Assembly (NCBI GenBank): GCA_027490555.1
Contig: JAIXXW010000149.1
Span: 1-11,828 of the forward strand
Direction of reading: 5' to 3'
DNA from: Comamonadaceae bacterium
GTDB lineage: Bacteria > Pseudomonadota > Gammaproteobacteria > Burkholderiales > Burkholderiaceae_C
Length of the DNA stretch: 11,828 nt
Below, piece by piece: positions 1 to 6,751 of this stretch. Position numbers and translations under genes: made by a program. The notes below the pieces were generated by a model. The model made no database searches and had not been told where the DNA came from. It worked only from the letters and a program-made list of their open reading frames with translations. Numbering within the stretch: the stretch's first letter is position 1; each line of letters starts with the position of its first letter.

Positions 1-750
1 GGCGCGGGCAGCGACCTCAAAGCCATCCGCACCACCGCGCGGCGCGAGGGCGACGAGTACGTCATCCAGGGCGCCAAGACCTTCATCTCCAACGGCCTGA
101 ACTGCGATCTGGTGGTGGTGGTGGCCAAGACCGAGCCCGAGCTGGGCGCCAAGGGCGTGTCGCTGATCCTGGTCGAGGCCGACCGCGCGGGTTTCCGCAA
201 GGGCCGCAAGCTCGACAAAATGGGCCAGCAGGCGGCCGACACCGCCGAGCTGTTTTTTGAAGACGTGCGCGTGCCAGTGAGCAACCTGCTGGGCGAGGAG
301 AACAAAGGTTTTGCCTACCTGATGCAGGAGCTGGCGCAAGAGCGCTTTGTGATCGCGCTGGGCGCAGCCGCCAAGATGGAAGCGATGTTCGACGAGACCG
401 TGCGCTACACCAAGGAGCGCGTGGTGTTTGGCAAGCCGCTGTTTGACTTTCAGAACACCCGCTTCAAGCTGGCCGAGATCAAGGTGCGCACCACCGCCGT
501 GCGCATGATGGTGGACCAGTACCTGGCCGAGCACCTGCGCCGCAAGCTCACCGTGCAAGAAGGCGCCATGGCCAAACTCTTTGCCACCGAAGAGCTGGGC
601 AAGGCGCTCGACGAGTTGCTGCAGCTCTACGGCGGTTACGGCTACATGATGGAGTACCCCATCACCCGCGCCTTTGTCGACTCGCGCGTGACCCGCATCT
701 ACGGCGGCACCAGCGAGGTCATGAAAGAGCTGATCTCCAGAAGCCTGTGA
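1..750 (+). CDS. acyl-CoA dehydrogenase, LCAD/isovaleryl-CoA dehydrogenase type (5' end outside window)
   Basis: An FAD-dependent acyl-CoA dehydrogenase that introduces the alpha,beta double bond in an acyl-CoA, passing electrons to electron-transfer flavoprotein. Only the last 249 residues are present. The reading frame is open from base 1 and begins inside the conserved flavin/substrate segment (GAGSD follows a lost TEP), so roughly the first 140 residues are missing. Visible landmarks are the middle beta domain ending near FEDVRVPVSNLLG, the C-terminal helical domain, LYGGYGYMMEYPI, and the terminal RIYGGTSEVMKELI. The position of the usual catalytic Glu (YEGT in MCAD) is Gly here (703-705). 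A Glu lies instead in QELAQER (340-342), where mammalian LCAD (Glu-261) and isovaleryl-CoA dehydrogenase (Glu-254) keep their base. The protein is therefore probably active, on long or branched acyl-CoAs. Its stop overlaps the ligase start by one base (TGATG). Confidence 0.93.
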   Translation, partial: GAGSDLKAIRTTARREGDEYVIQGAKTFISNGLNCDLVVVVAKTEPELGAKGVSLILVEADRAGFRKGRKLDKMGQQAADTAELFFEDVRVPVSNLLGEENKGFAYLMQELAQERFVIALGAAAKMEAMFDETVRYTKERVVFGKPLFDFQNTRFKLAEIKVRTTAVRMMVDQYLAEHLRRKLTVQEGAMAKLFATEELGKALDELLQLYGGYGYMMEYPITRAFVDSRVTRIYGGTSEVMKELISRSL

Positions 751-2453
751 TGAGCCCCTCGTCCATGCCCCATTGGCCCAAAGGCGTTCCGCGCACGCTG
801 AGCCTGCCACAGGTGGCGCTCACGCATTACGTGCAGGTCGCAGCCGAGCGCTTCCCCGACAAGCCCGCTGTGATTTTTTGCGGCAGCACCCTGAGCTATG
901 CCACCTTGCATGCGCGCGTTGAAGCCCTGGCCGGCTACCTCACCCAGCGCTTGGGGGTGCAGCGCGGTGACCGCGTCTTGCTGATGAGCCAGAACTGTCC
1001 GCAATACGTGGTGGCCTACTACGGCATCATGCGCGCCGGGGCTGTGGTGGTGCCGGTCAACGCCATGTGCACCGCCAGCGAAATCCGTCACTTCCTGCAC
1101 GACAGCGGCGCCTGCGTGGCCATGGTGGCGCAGGAGCTCTTGCCTCAGCTCATGCCGCTGCTGCAGCCGGGCGTTGCCGATGCCCTGCAGGCCGTGCTGG
1201 TGCACGCCTATTCAGAAGGCCTGCCCGAGCAGCAGTCCAGCGACGAGGTGCCCGCCGTGGTGCTGGCACCGCGCCAGTGGGCCGAGGCCCCAGGCCTGCA
1301 CGCGCTCGAAGACGCCATCGCCCAGGCCTTGCCCGCGCCCGCCGAGCATGCGGACAGCCAAGACCTGTGTGTGCTGCCCTACACCTCGGGCACCACCGGG
1401 CAGCCCAAGGGCTGCATGCACACCCACGCGACGGTGCTGGCCTCCAACATGGCCTCGCAGGTCTGGCGGGGGCTGCACATGGACTCGGTCTTCCTGGCTG
1501 TGGCGCCACTGTTTCACATGCTGGGCATGCAGGGCGGCCTGAATGTGCCGATCACGCTGGGCGCCACCGTGGTCATGATGCCGCGCTGGCATGCGGCGGC
1601 AGCGGCACGCCTGATTGAACACCACCGCGTCACGACCTGGTCGGCGCCACCGGCCATGCTGATCGACTTCTTTGCCAACCCGGCCGCCGCGCAGCGCGAC
1701 CTGAGCAGCCTGGCCCTGCTCTCGGGCGGCGGCGCGGCCATGCCCGAGACGGTGGCGAACCTGCTGCAAACACGTTTTGGCATCGCCTACAACGAGGCCT
1801 ATGGCATGACCGAGACCGCCTCATTTTTGCTGGGCAATCCACCGGCACGCGGCAAGCGACAGTGCCTGGGCGTCGTCACGCCCGGGGTGGACGCGCGGAT
1901 TGTGGACCCCGAGACCTTGCGCGAGTTGCCGGTGGGCGAGGTGGGCGAACTGGTGGCCAGCGGCGCGCAGATGATGCGCGGCTACTGGCGCAACGAGCGC
2001 GCCAACCGAAGCGCTTTTTTGGAGCTGGATGGCCAAACCTTTTTTCGCACCGGCGATCTGGCCAGTGTGGACGAAGAGGGGTATTTCTTCATGCGCGACC
2101 GCCTCAAGCGCATGGTCAATGTCTCGGGCTTCAAGGTCTGGCCGGCCGAGGTGGAAAACACCCTGTACGAACACCCCGCCGTGCACGAGGCCTGCGTGAT
2201 CGCCGTGCCCGACCCCAAAAGCGGCGAGGCCGTGATGGCGCTGCTGGTGCTCAAGCCCGGTGCCCAAGGCCAGCTGAGCGAGCAGGCCATCATCGACTGG
2301 AGCCGCGCGCACATGGCCGTTTACAAAACCCCGCGCACCGTGCGCTTTGTGGATGCGCTGCCCAAATCGGGCACGGGCAAGATCCTGTGGCGGCAGTTGC
2401 AGGAGCAAGAGCACGCGCGCTTGGGGAGCGCGCCTGCACAGGAGACAACATGA
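750..2453 (+). CDS. AMP-forming acyl-CoA synthetase (ligase 1)
   Basis: A member of the ANL (acyl/aryl-CoA ligase) superfamily that adenylates a carboxylic acid with ATP and transfers it to CoA in the cytoplasm. It has 567 residues, a normal full length for medium/long-chain or aryl-CoA ligases. Core motifs are in order: phosphate-binding loop YTSGTTGQPKG at residues 211-221, YGMTE at 351-355, TGDL at 434-437, the hinge region RLKRMVNVSGFKVWPAEVE, and PKSGTGKILWRQL with the catalytic lysine at residue 544. ATG 750 was chosen over the adjoining in-frame GTG 747; neither has a clear Shine-Dalgarno site. Translation is probably coupled to the upstream dehydrogenase through TGATG. The acid it activates cannot be deduced from the motifs. 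A second, divergent ligase closes the window, so the two probably act on different acids or at different stages. Confidence 0.93.
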   Translation: MSPSSMPHWPKGVPRTLSLPQVALTHYVQVAAERFPDKPAVIFCGSTLSYATLHARVEALAGYLTQRLGVQRGDRVLLMSQNCPQYVVAYYGIMRAGAVVVPVNAMCTASEIRHFLHDSGACVAMVAQELLPQLMPLLQPGVADALQAVLVHAYSEGLPEQQSSDEVPAVVLAPRQWAEAPGLHALEDAIAQALPAPAEHADSQDLCVLPYTSGTTGQPKGCMHTHATVLASNMASQVWRGLHMDSVFLAVAPLFHMLGMQGGLNVPITLGATVVMMPRWHAAAAARLIEHHRVTTWSAPPAMLIDFFANPAAAQRDLSSLALLSGGGAAMPETVANLLQTRFGIAYNEAYGMTETASFLLGNPPARGKRQCLGVVTPGVDARIVDPETLRELPVGEVGELVASGAQMMRGYWRNERANRSAFLELDGQTFFRTGDLASVDEEGYFFMRDRLKRMVNVSGFKVWPAEVENTLYEHPAVHEACVIAVPDPKSGEAVMALLVLKPGAQGQLSEQAIIDWSRAHMAVYKTPRTVRFVDALPKSGTGKILWRQLQEQEHARLGSAPAQETT

Positions 2454-3241
2454 GAATTCCTTTGAGTTTTGCAGGCCAGTCGGTGTTTGTCGCTGGGGGC
2501 AGCAGCGGCATCAACCTGGGCATTGCCAGTGCCTTTGCGCAAGCCGGGGCCAAGGTGGCGATCGCCAGCCGCAGCGCCGAGCGCGTGGCCCAGGCGGTGG
2601 CGCAGCTGCGCCAGCACGGCACACAGGTCGAGGGTTACAGCGCCGATGTGCGCGAAGCCGCTGGCATCGCCACGGCGCTGCAGCAGGCGCGCGAGGCGAT
2701 CGGACCGTTGGACGTGCTGGTCTCGGGTGCGGCGGGCAACTTTTTGGCGCCCGCTTTGGGCATGTCGGCCAATGGCTTCAAGACCGTGGTGGACATCGAC
2801 CTGAATGGCACCTTCCATGTGCTGCGCGCGGGCTTTGAGCATCTGCGCCGGCCGGGGGCCTGCGTGATCAACATTTCGGCCCCGCAGGCCTTCAACCCCA
2901 CCCGGCTGCAAGCCCATGTGTGCGCGGCCAAGGCCGGCGTGGACATGCTCACGCGGGTGTTGGCCATGGAGTGGGGGCCAGAGGGCGTGCGGGTGAATTC
3001 CATCGTGCCTGGCCCGATCGGCGACACCGAAGGCATCCGCCGCCTGGCGCCCACCCCCGAGGCGCTGCAGCGCATGACGCAGTCCGTGCCCTTGCAGCGC
3101 ATGGGGCGGATCGAAGAGATCGCCGACATGGCCTTGTTTCTGGCGTCACCGCACGCCGCATTCGTCACCGGCGCCATCCTGGCGGTGGACGGTGGCAGCT
3201 CCCTGGCCGGTGGCCGGGATTATTCAGGAGCACTGGCATGA
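2450..3241 (+). CDS. SDR oxidoreductase, 2,4-dienoyl-CoA reductase (DECR2)-like
   Basis: A 263-residue short-chain dehydrogenase/reductase, a normal single-domain length. The Rossmann glycine motif is GGSSGIN (residues 16-22), with Asn in place of the last Gly. An Arg after strand beta-2 (ASRS) suggests NADP(H). Many segments match the 2,4-dienoyl-CoA reductase subfamily rather than classical SDRs: AAGNFLAP, FKTVVDID-NGTF, AMEWGPEGVRVNS, PGPIGDTEG, PLQRMG and FVTGAILAVDGG. As in that subfamily, the canonical YxxxK tyrosine is missing: VCAAK at 157-161 keeps only Lys-161, and Asp-117 replaces the usual structural Asn. The likely role is NADPH reduction of 2,4-dienoyl-CoA intermediates from unsaturated or ring-derived acids. 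It starts in an ATGA overlap with the ligase and has a good AGGAG at 2440-2444, five bases upstream. Function is inferred from motifs; another enoyl/dienoyl reductase activity is possible. Confidence 0.87.
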   Translation: MRIPLSFAGQSVFVAGGSSGINLGIASAFAQAGAKVAIASRSAERVAQAVAQLRQHGTQVEGYSADVREAAGIATALQQAREAIGPLDVLVSGAAGNFLAPALGMSANGFKTVVDIDLNGTFHVLRAGFEHLRRPGACVINISAPQAFNPTRLQAHVCAAKAGVDMLTRVLAMEWGPEGVRVNSIVPGPIGDTEGIRRLAPTPEALQRMTQSVPLQRMGRIEEIADMALFLASPHAAFVTGAILAVDGGSSLAGGRDYSGALA

Positions 3242-4065
3242 GCCACCCTTCCTTGCTGCAATTCGATGTGACCGAGCAGGTCGCCACCATCACCTTTGAC
3301 AGCCCCAGCAAACGCAATGCCCTGGAGCCCGCCATGCGCGACGAGCTGGCGCTGGCCTTGCGCCACATCCAGCAAGACCACAGCATCCGCGCCGTGATCC
3401 TGACCGGTGCGGCGGGTCATTTTTGTTCGGGCGGTGACCTCAAGAACATCGCCGCAGCCCAGCTGGACAACGGGGGCTGGCTGCGCCGCATGCAGAGCCT
3501 GCACGAGTGGCTGCAGATCTTGCTCACGCTCGACCGCCCGGTGATTGCCGCGGTTGACGGCGCTGCGGCTGGCGCGGGCTTCAGTCTGGCGCTGTGCGCC
3601 GACTTTGTGCTGGCCACGCCGCGCGCTTGGTTCAACATGTCCTTCCTCAAGGTGGGGCTGGTGCCCGACGTGGGCGCGCTTTACACCCTGCCGCGTGTGG
3701 TGGGCGTGCAGCGCGCCAAAGAGATCATGCTCTCGGCGCGCGACATCGACGCGCAGGAGGCCCTGCGGCTGGGCATTGTCATGGAGTTGCACCCGCCCGA
3801 GCAGCTCTTGGCCCGAGCCCAGGCCATGGCCCGCAGCTTTGTGGGCGCCTCGCCTGCGGCCGTGGCCCTGATCAAGCGCAGCCTGGGCAGCGCCTTGGGC
3901 GGGGGCTTGCAGGACATGCTGAGCGCCGAAGCCCAAGCCCAGGCCCTGGCCGCAGGCACCGCCGAGCACCGCGAGGCCGTGGCGCGTTTCCTGAACAAGC
4001 AGGGCCCCTTGTTTGCCTGGCCAGCCAGCTCCAGCCCCGAGCCCGCCCACAAGGGCTTACCCTGA
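3238..4065 (+). CDS. enoyl-CoA hydratase/isomerase family protein, probable PaaG-like isomerase
   Basis: A crotonase-superfamily protein of 275 residues. The oxyanion-hole elements are present: HFCSGGDLK around residues 61-69 and DGAAAGAGFSLAL at 107-119. The two glutamates needed for hydration in rat enoyl-CoA hydratase (Glu-144 and Glu-164) align by eye with Ser-116 and Phe-136, so hydratase activity is unlikely. Asp-144 sits in KVGLVPDVGALYTLPR, the position of the catalytic Asp of PaaG-type enoyl-CoA isomerases, whose motif is GLIPD.GGT..LPR. The best call is an isomerase that shifts a double bond in an enoyl- or dienoyl-CoA, which fits the dienoyl-CoA-reductase-like gene just upstream. 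The start lies in an ATGA overlap (3238-3241) with AGGAG at 3226-3230. The C-terminal tail after about residue 258 (Pro/Ser/Ala-rich) is not a typical family feature. Confidence 0.88.
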   Translation: MSHPSLLQFDVTEQVATITFDSPSKRNALEPAMRDELALALRHIQQDHSIRAVILTGAAGHFCSGGDLKNIAAAQLDNGGWLRRMQSLHEWLQILLTLDRPVIAAVDGAAAGAGFSLALCADFVLATPRAWFNMSFLKVGLVPDVGALYTLPRVVGVQRAKEIMLSARDIDAQEALRLGIVMELHPPEQLLARAQAMARSFVGASPAAVALIKRSLGSALGGGLQDMLSAEAQAQALAAGTAEHREAVARFLNKQGPLFAWPASSSPEPAHKGLP

Positions 4066-4145
4066 GTTCGGCATTGCGAAAGACCCGCTTCAGCATTGGC
4101 AGATGGCCGAAAACCAAGGCCCACATCAAGATACATCAACCCCAT

Positions 4146-4174
4146 GGGGTGCAGCCATGATCGGCATGCACCCC
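4146..4174 (+). repeat. perfect 8-bp inverted repeat, possible operator or mRNA stem-loop
   Basis: GGGGTGCA (4146-4153) is exactly complementary to TGCACCCC (4167-4174). The 13-base spacer can add three more pairs, GCC 4154-4156 with GGC 4163-4165, leaving a one-base bulge and a six-base loop. The structure ends ten bases before the AGGAG of the following SDR gene. It could be a regulator binding site, a 5'-UTR hairpin or a processing/attenuation element. There is no T run after it, so it is not a standard terminator. It does not match FadR or PsrA consensus sites that I know. Confidence 0.55.
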
Positions 4175-4183
4175 GGCACCGAC

Positions 4184-4188
4184 AGGAG
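4184..4188 (+). promoter_or_regulatory. Shine-Dalgarno site deciding the SDR start
   Basis: AGGAG lies six bases before ATG 4195. This fixes the start of the MFE-2-like SDR there rather than at the in-frame ATG 4096, whose extra 33 residues are not SDR-like and would run through the inverted repeat. Confidence 0.8.
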
Positions 4189-4194
4189 AACACG

Positions 4195-5115
4195 ATGAGC
4201 AAACCAGGATTGGTTCAGGACAAGGTGGTGGTGGTCACCGGCGCCGGTGGCGGCATTGGCCGCGACATCGCGCTGGCCATGGCGCGCGAGGGTGCCAAGG
4301 TGGTGGTCAACGACATCGGTGCCTCGGTCTCGGGCGAAGGCCAGGATGCGGGCCCCGCACAACAAGTGGTGGACGACATCCAGGCCCTGGGCGGCCAGGC
4401 GGTGGCCAACACCGACAGCGTGTCGGATGCTGCAGGCGCGGCCCGCATCGTCCAGGCGGCCATCGACCGTTTTGGCCGCATCGACGTGGTGGTCAACAAC
4501 GCGGGCATCCTGCGCGACCGTTTTTTCCACAAGATGAGCATGGACGAGTGGGACGCGGTGCTCAAGGTGCACCTGTACGGGGCCTTCTACGTCAGCCGCG
4601 CTGCGGCCCCTCACTTCAAGGAGCAGGAAAGCGGCAACTACATCCACATGACCTCGACCTCGGGCTTGGTGGGCAATTTTGGCCAGGCCAACTACTCGGC
4701 GGCCAAGCTGGGGGTGGCGGCGCTGTCCAAGTCGATCGCGCTGGACATGCACAAGTTCCATGTGCGCTCCAACTGCATCTCGCCCTTTGCCTGGAGCCGC
4801 ATGATCGGCTCGATCCCAACCGAGACACCTGAAGAGCAGGCCCGGGTCGAGCGCATCAAGCAGATGACGCCCGCCAAGATCGCGCCCATGGCGGTGGCCC
4901 TGGCCAGCGACGCTTCGGCCCATGTGAACGGCCAGATCTTTGCAGTGCGCAACAACGAAATCTTTCTGATGAGCCAGCCGCGCCCCGTGCGTTCGGTGCA
5001 CCGCAGCGAGGGCTGGACGCCGCAAAGCGTGCTTGACCACGCCATGCCCGCCCTGCAGGCCAGCTTTTTCGGCCTGGACCGCTCGGGCGACGTGTTCAGC
5101 TGGGACCCGATCTGA
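4195..5115 (+). CDS. SDR, MFE-2/HSD17B4-like (3R)-hydroxyacyl-CoA dehydrogenase
   Basis: A 306-residue classical-type SDR resembling the dehydrogenase domain of peroxisomal multifunctional enzyme type 2, which oxidises (3R)-3-hydroxyacyl-CoA to 3-oxoacyl-CoA with NAD. The cofactor motif TGAGGGIG is at 15-22. VVNDIG after beta-2 carries an Asp typical of NAD preference. NNAG is at 101-104, the catalytic Ser at about 154, and YSAAK at 167-171 supplies Tyr-167 and Lys-171. VHLYGAF, with His where most SDRs have Asn, is also the MFE-2 pattern. The C-terminal tail beyond residue 260 (FAVRNNEIFLMSQPRPVR onward) is longer than in 250-residue SDRs and again fits this subfamily. MFE-2 dehydrogenases usually work with a MaoC-type hydratase, and none is visible here. 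Only three bases separate its stop from the DUF35/thiolase gene, which suggests coupled expression and sequential reactions. Confidence 0.9.
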   Translation: MSKPGLVQDKVVVVTGAGGGIGRDIALAMAREGAKVVVNDIGASVSGEGQDAGPAQQVVDDIQALGGQAVANTDSVSDAAGAARIVQAAIDRFGRIDVVVNNAGILRDRFFHKMSMDEWDAVLKVHLYGAFYVSRAAAPHFKEQESGNYIHMTSTSGLVGNFGQANYSAAKLGVAALSKSIALDMHKFHVRSNCISPFAWSRMIGSIPTETPEEQARVERIKQMTPAKIAPMAVALASDASAHVNGQIFAVRNNEIFLMSQPRPVRSVHRSEGWTPQSVLDHAMPALQASFFGLDRSGDVFSWDPI

Positions 5116-5118
5116 ACC

Positions 5119-6744
5119 ATGGCCATGACCGACATGCCACAAAACACCGGGGTGCTGGCGCAGCACCAGGCCGCGCTCAATGCCGGCCGTTTCACCATCC
5201 AGCACTGCCAGGGCTGCGGCCAACACATTTATTTCCCGCGCGAGGTCTGCCCGCATTGTGGCAGCGACGCGCTCAGCCTGGTCGACCCGTGCGGCCTGGG
5301 CACGGTCTATTCGGTGACCACCGTGCGCCGCAAGCCCGATGCGGGCGGCGACTACAACGTCTGCCTGATCGACCTGGACGAAGGCGTGCGCCTGATGAGC
5401 CGCGTCGAGACGACGCCGGTCGACGCGGTCCAGGTGGGCCAGCGCGTGCAAGCCCGCGTGCTGCTCGACCAGGGCCAGGGCCTGGTGGTGTTTGACCCGG
5501 TCAGCCCAGCCGCTGACGCGGCCAAGCCCGTGCCCCGTGGCCCGGCCGCTTCGGCCGCGGTGCACACCACCACGGGTCTTCAGGCCCTGCGCGGCAGCGC
5601 CGCCATCGCGGGCGTGGCCACCTTTGGCTGCGGCGAAGCCACGGGCTTCACCGAGATGGAGGTGCTGGCCCGTGCCGCGCGCGCCGCCGTGGCCGATGCC
5701 GGTTTGAAGATGAGCGACATCGACGGCTTGTGCACCGCCAGCGTGTTGTCCACCATGTGGCCCATGCCCGTCACGGAATACTTGGGCATCAACCCGCGCT
5801 ACACCAACGGCACCATGCTCGGCGGCTCCAGCTTTGTGGCGCACCTTTTGCCCGCCATGATGGCCTTGCAGTCGGGCCAGTGCAACGCCGTGCTGGTGTG
5901 CTACGGCAGCACCCAGCGCACCTCGACCTTTGGCCGCGCCGAGATCGCGCAGGCGCGCCGCGTGATGGACCCGCAGCCCTACGAGACCCCGTATGCGCCG
6001 ATGCAGCCGCTCAGCGCCTACGCCTTGGCCACGCGGCGGCACATGCACGCGTTTGGCACCACCCGCCGCCAGCTGGCCGAGGTGGCGGTGGCCGCGCGCG
6101 CCTGGGCGCAGCGCAACCCCGAAGCCTTCATGCGCGAGCCGCTGTCGATCGAGGATGTGCTGCAGGCCCGCATGGTCTCCGACCCTCTGTCGGTGCGCGA
6201 CTGCTGCCTGGTCACCGACGGTGGTGGCGCCTTGGTGCTGGTGCGCGCCGAGCGTGCGCGTGACCTGCCCCAAAAGCCGGTCTATGTGCTGGGCAATGCC
6301 ACCGCCAACTGGAACCGTCAGATCTCGTCCATGCACGACCTGACCGTGACCGCCGCCAGCCAGTCCGGGCGCGAAGCCTTTGCCATGGCCGGCCTCACGC
6401 CGGCCGACATGAATGTGGTGCAGCTCTACGACGCTTTCACCATCAACACCTTGCTGTTTCTGGAAGACCTGGGCTTTTGCAAAAAAGGCGAGGGCGGTGC
6501 CTTTGTCGAGGGCGGCGCCATCGCGCCCGGCGGTCGCCTGGCGGTCAACACCAATGGCGGCGGCCTGTCGTGCACGCACCCGGGCATGTACGGCGTCTTC
6601 ACCCTGATCGAGGCTGTGCGCCAGTTGCGCGGCCAAGGCGGTGAGCGCCAGGTGTCTGGCGCCCGCACCGCGCTGGCCCATGGCAACGGCGGCACGCTGT
6701 CGAGCCAGTCCACCGCCATCTTGGGCACTTTTGAAACTTTGTGA
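5119..6744 (+). CDS. fused DUF35 (Zn-ribbon/OB-fold) and thiolase-fold protein, Ltp2-like, lacking the nucleophilic Cys
   Basis: 541 residues in two parts. Residues about 1-130 are a DUF35/OB-fold acyl-CoA-associated domain with a rubredoxin-like zinc ribbon (CQGC 30-33 and CPHC 44-47). After an Ala/Pro-rich linker (about 131-155), residues about 160-541 form a thiolase-superfamily domain close to SCP-x/Ltp2-type lipid-transfer thiolases (LYDAFTINTLLFLEDLGF, then KKGEGGAFVEGG). By eye, the nucleophilic Cys position (NCATGSS in SCP-x) is Met-233 in NGTMLGGSSF. His-487 of THPG and His-521 of AHGNGG are kept, as is Tyr-437. Known Ltp2 proteins lack that Cys and are retro-aldolases that bind a separate DUF35 partner (ChsH2). 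The inferred role is C-C bond cleavage of a hydroxyacyl- or oxoacyl-CoA. ATG 5119 is used; ATG 5125 is equally possible. No Shine-Dalgarno site is evident. Confidence 0.88.
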   Translation: MAMTDMPQNTGVLAQHQAALNAGRFTIQHCQGCGQHIYFPREVCPHCGSDALSLVDPCGLGTVYSVTTVRRKPDAGGDYNVCLIDLDEGVRLMSRVETTPVDAVQVGQRVQARVLLDQGQGLVVFDPVSPAADAAKPVPRGPAASAAVHTTTGLQALRGSAAIAGVATFGCGEATGFTEMEVLARAARAAVADAGLKMSDIDGLCTASVLSTMWPMPVTEYLGINPRYTNGTMLGGSSFVAHLLPAMMALQSGQCNAVLVCYGSTQRTSTFGRAEIAQARRVMDPQPYETPYAPMQPLSAYALATRRHMHAFGTTRRQLAEVAVAARAWAQRNPEAFMREPLSIEDVLQARMVSDPLSVRDCCLVTDGGGALVLVRAERARDLPQKPVYVLGNATANWNRQISSMHDLTVTAASQSGREAFAMAGLTPADMNVVQLYDAFTINTLLFLEDLGFCKKGEGGAFVEGGAIAPGGRLAVNTNGGGLSCTHPGMYGVFTLIEAVRQLRGQGGERQVSGARTALAHGNGGTLSSQSTAILGTFETL

Positions 6745-6751
6745 GCACCGC

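Larger units (their letters stand above)
4066..4194 (+). other. intergenic gap between two gene blocks
   Basis: This is the longest non-coding stretch of the window (129 bases). It holds the inverted repeat at 4146-4174 and the ribosome binding site of the next gene. No convincing sigma-70 promoter was found: a TTGGCA at 4096-4101 lacks a -10 box at normal spacing. No rho-independent terminator with a T run was seen. Because all other junctions upstream are overlaps, this gap is the most likely place for an internal promoter or regulated boundary. Confidence 0.6.

Noticed and set aside
109..123. Tandem GTG triplets
   Set aside because: They encode a Val run in a beta strand of the dehydrogenase. 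A similar short run occurs in the SDR at 4226. This is ordinary coding sequence, not a functional repeat.
1862..2449. Upstream in-frame extension of the DECR2-like SDR
   Set aside because: The extra residues overlap the ligase gene and are Arg/Gly-rich. ATG 2450 has a good AGGAG and matches the SDR N-terminus.
2920..3237. Upstream in-frame extension of the isomerase gene
   Set aside because: It overlaps the SDR gene and has no homology. ATG 3238 has AGGAG seven bases upstream and an ATGA overlap.
4052..4063. AGGG-CTTA-CCCT mini-hairpin at the isomerase stop codon
   Set aside because: It is only a four-pair stem with no T run and is mostly inside coding sequence. It is too weak for a terminator.
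4096..4111. Possible promoter element (TTGGCA, sigma-70 -35 or sigma-54 -24)
   Set aside because: There is no -10 box at 16-18 bases, and the GC pair needed for a sigma-54 -12 element is not at the right distance.
4096..4194. Alternative upstream start for the MFE-2-like SDR
   Set aside because: The 33 added residues are not SDR-like, there is no ribosome site before 4096, and AGGAG at 4184-4188 serves ATG 4195.
6641..6751. Upstream extension of the second acyl-CoA dehydrogenase
   Set aside because: It overlaps the lyase gene and encodes Arg/Ala/Pro-rich residues. The family N-terminus begins at ATG 6752.
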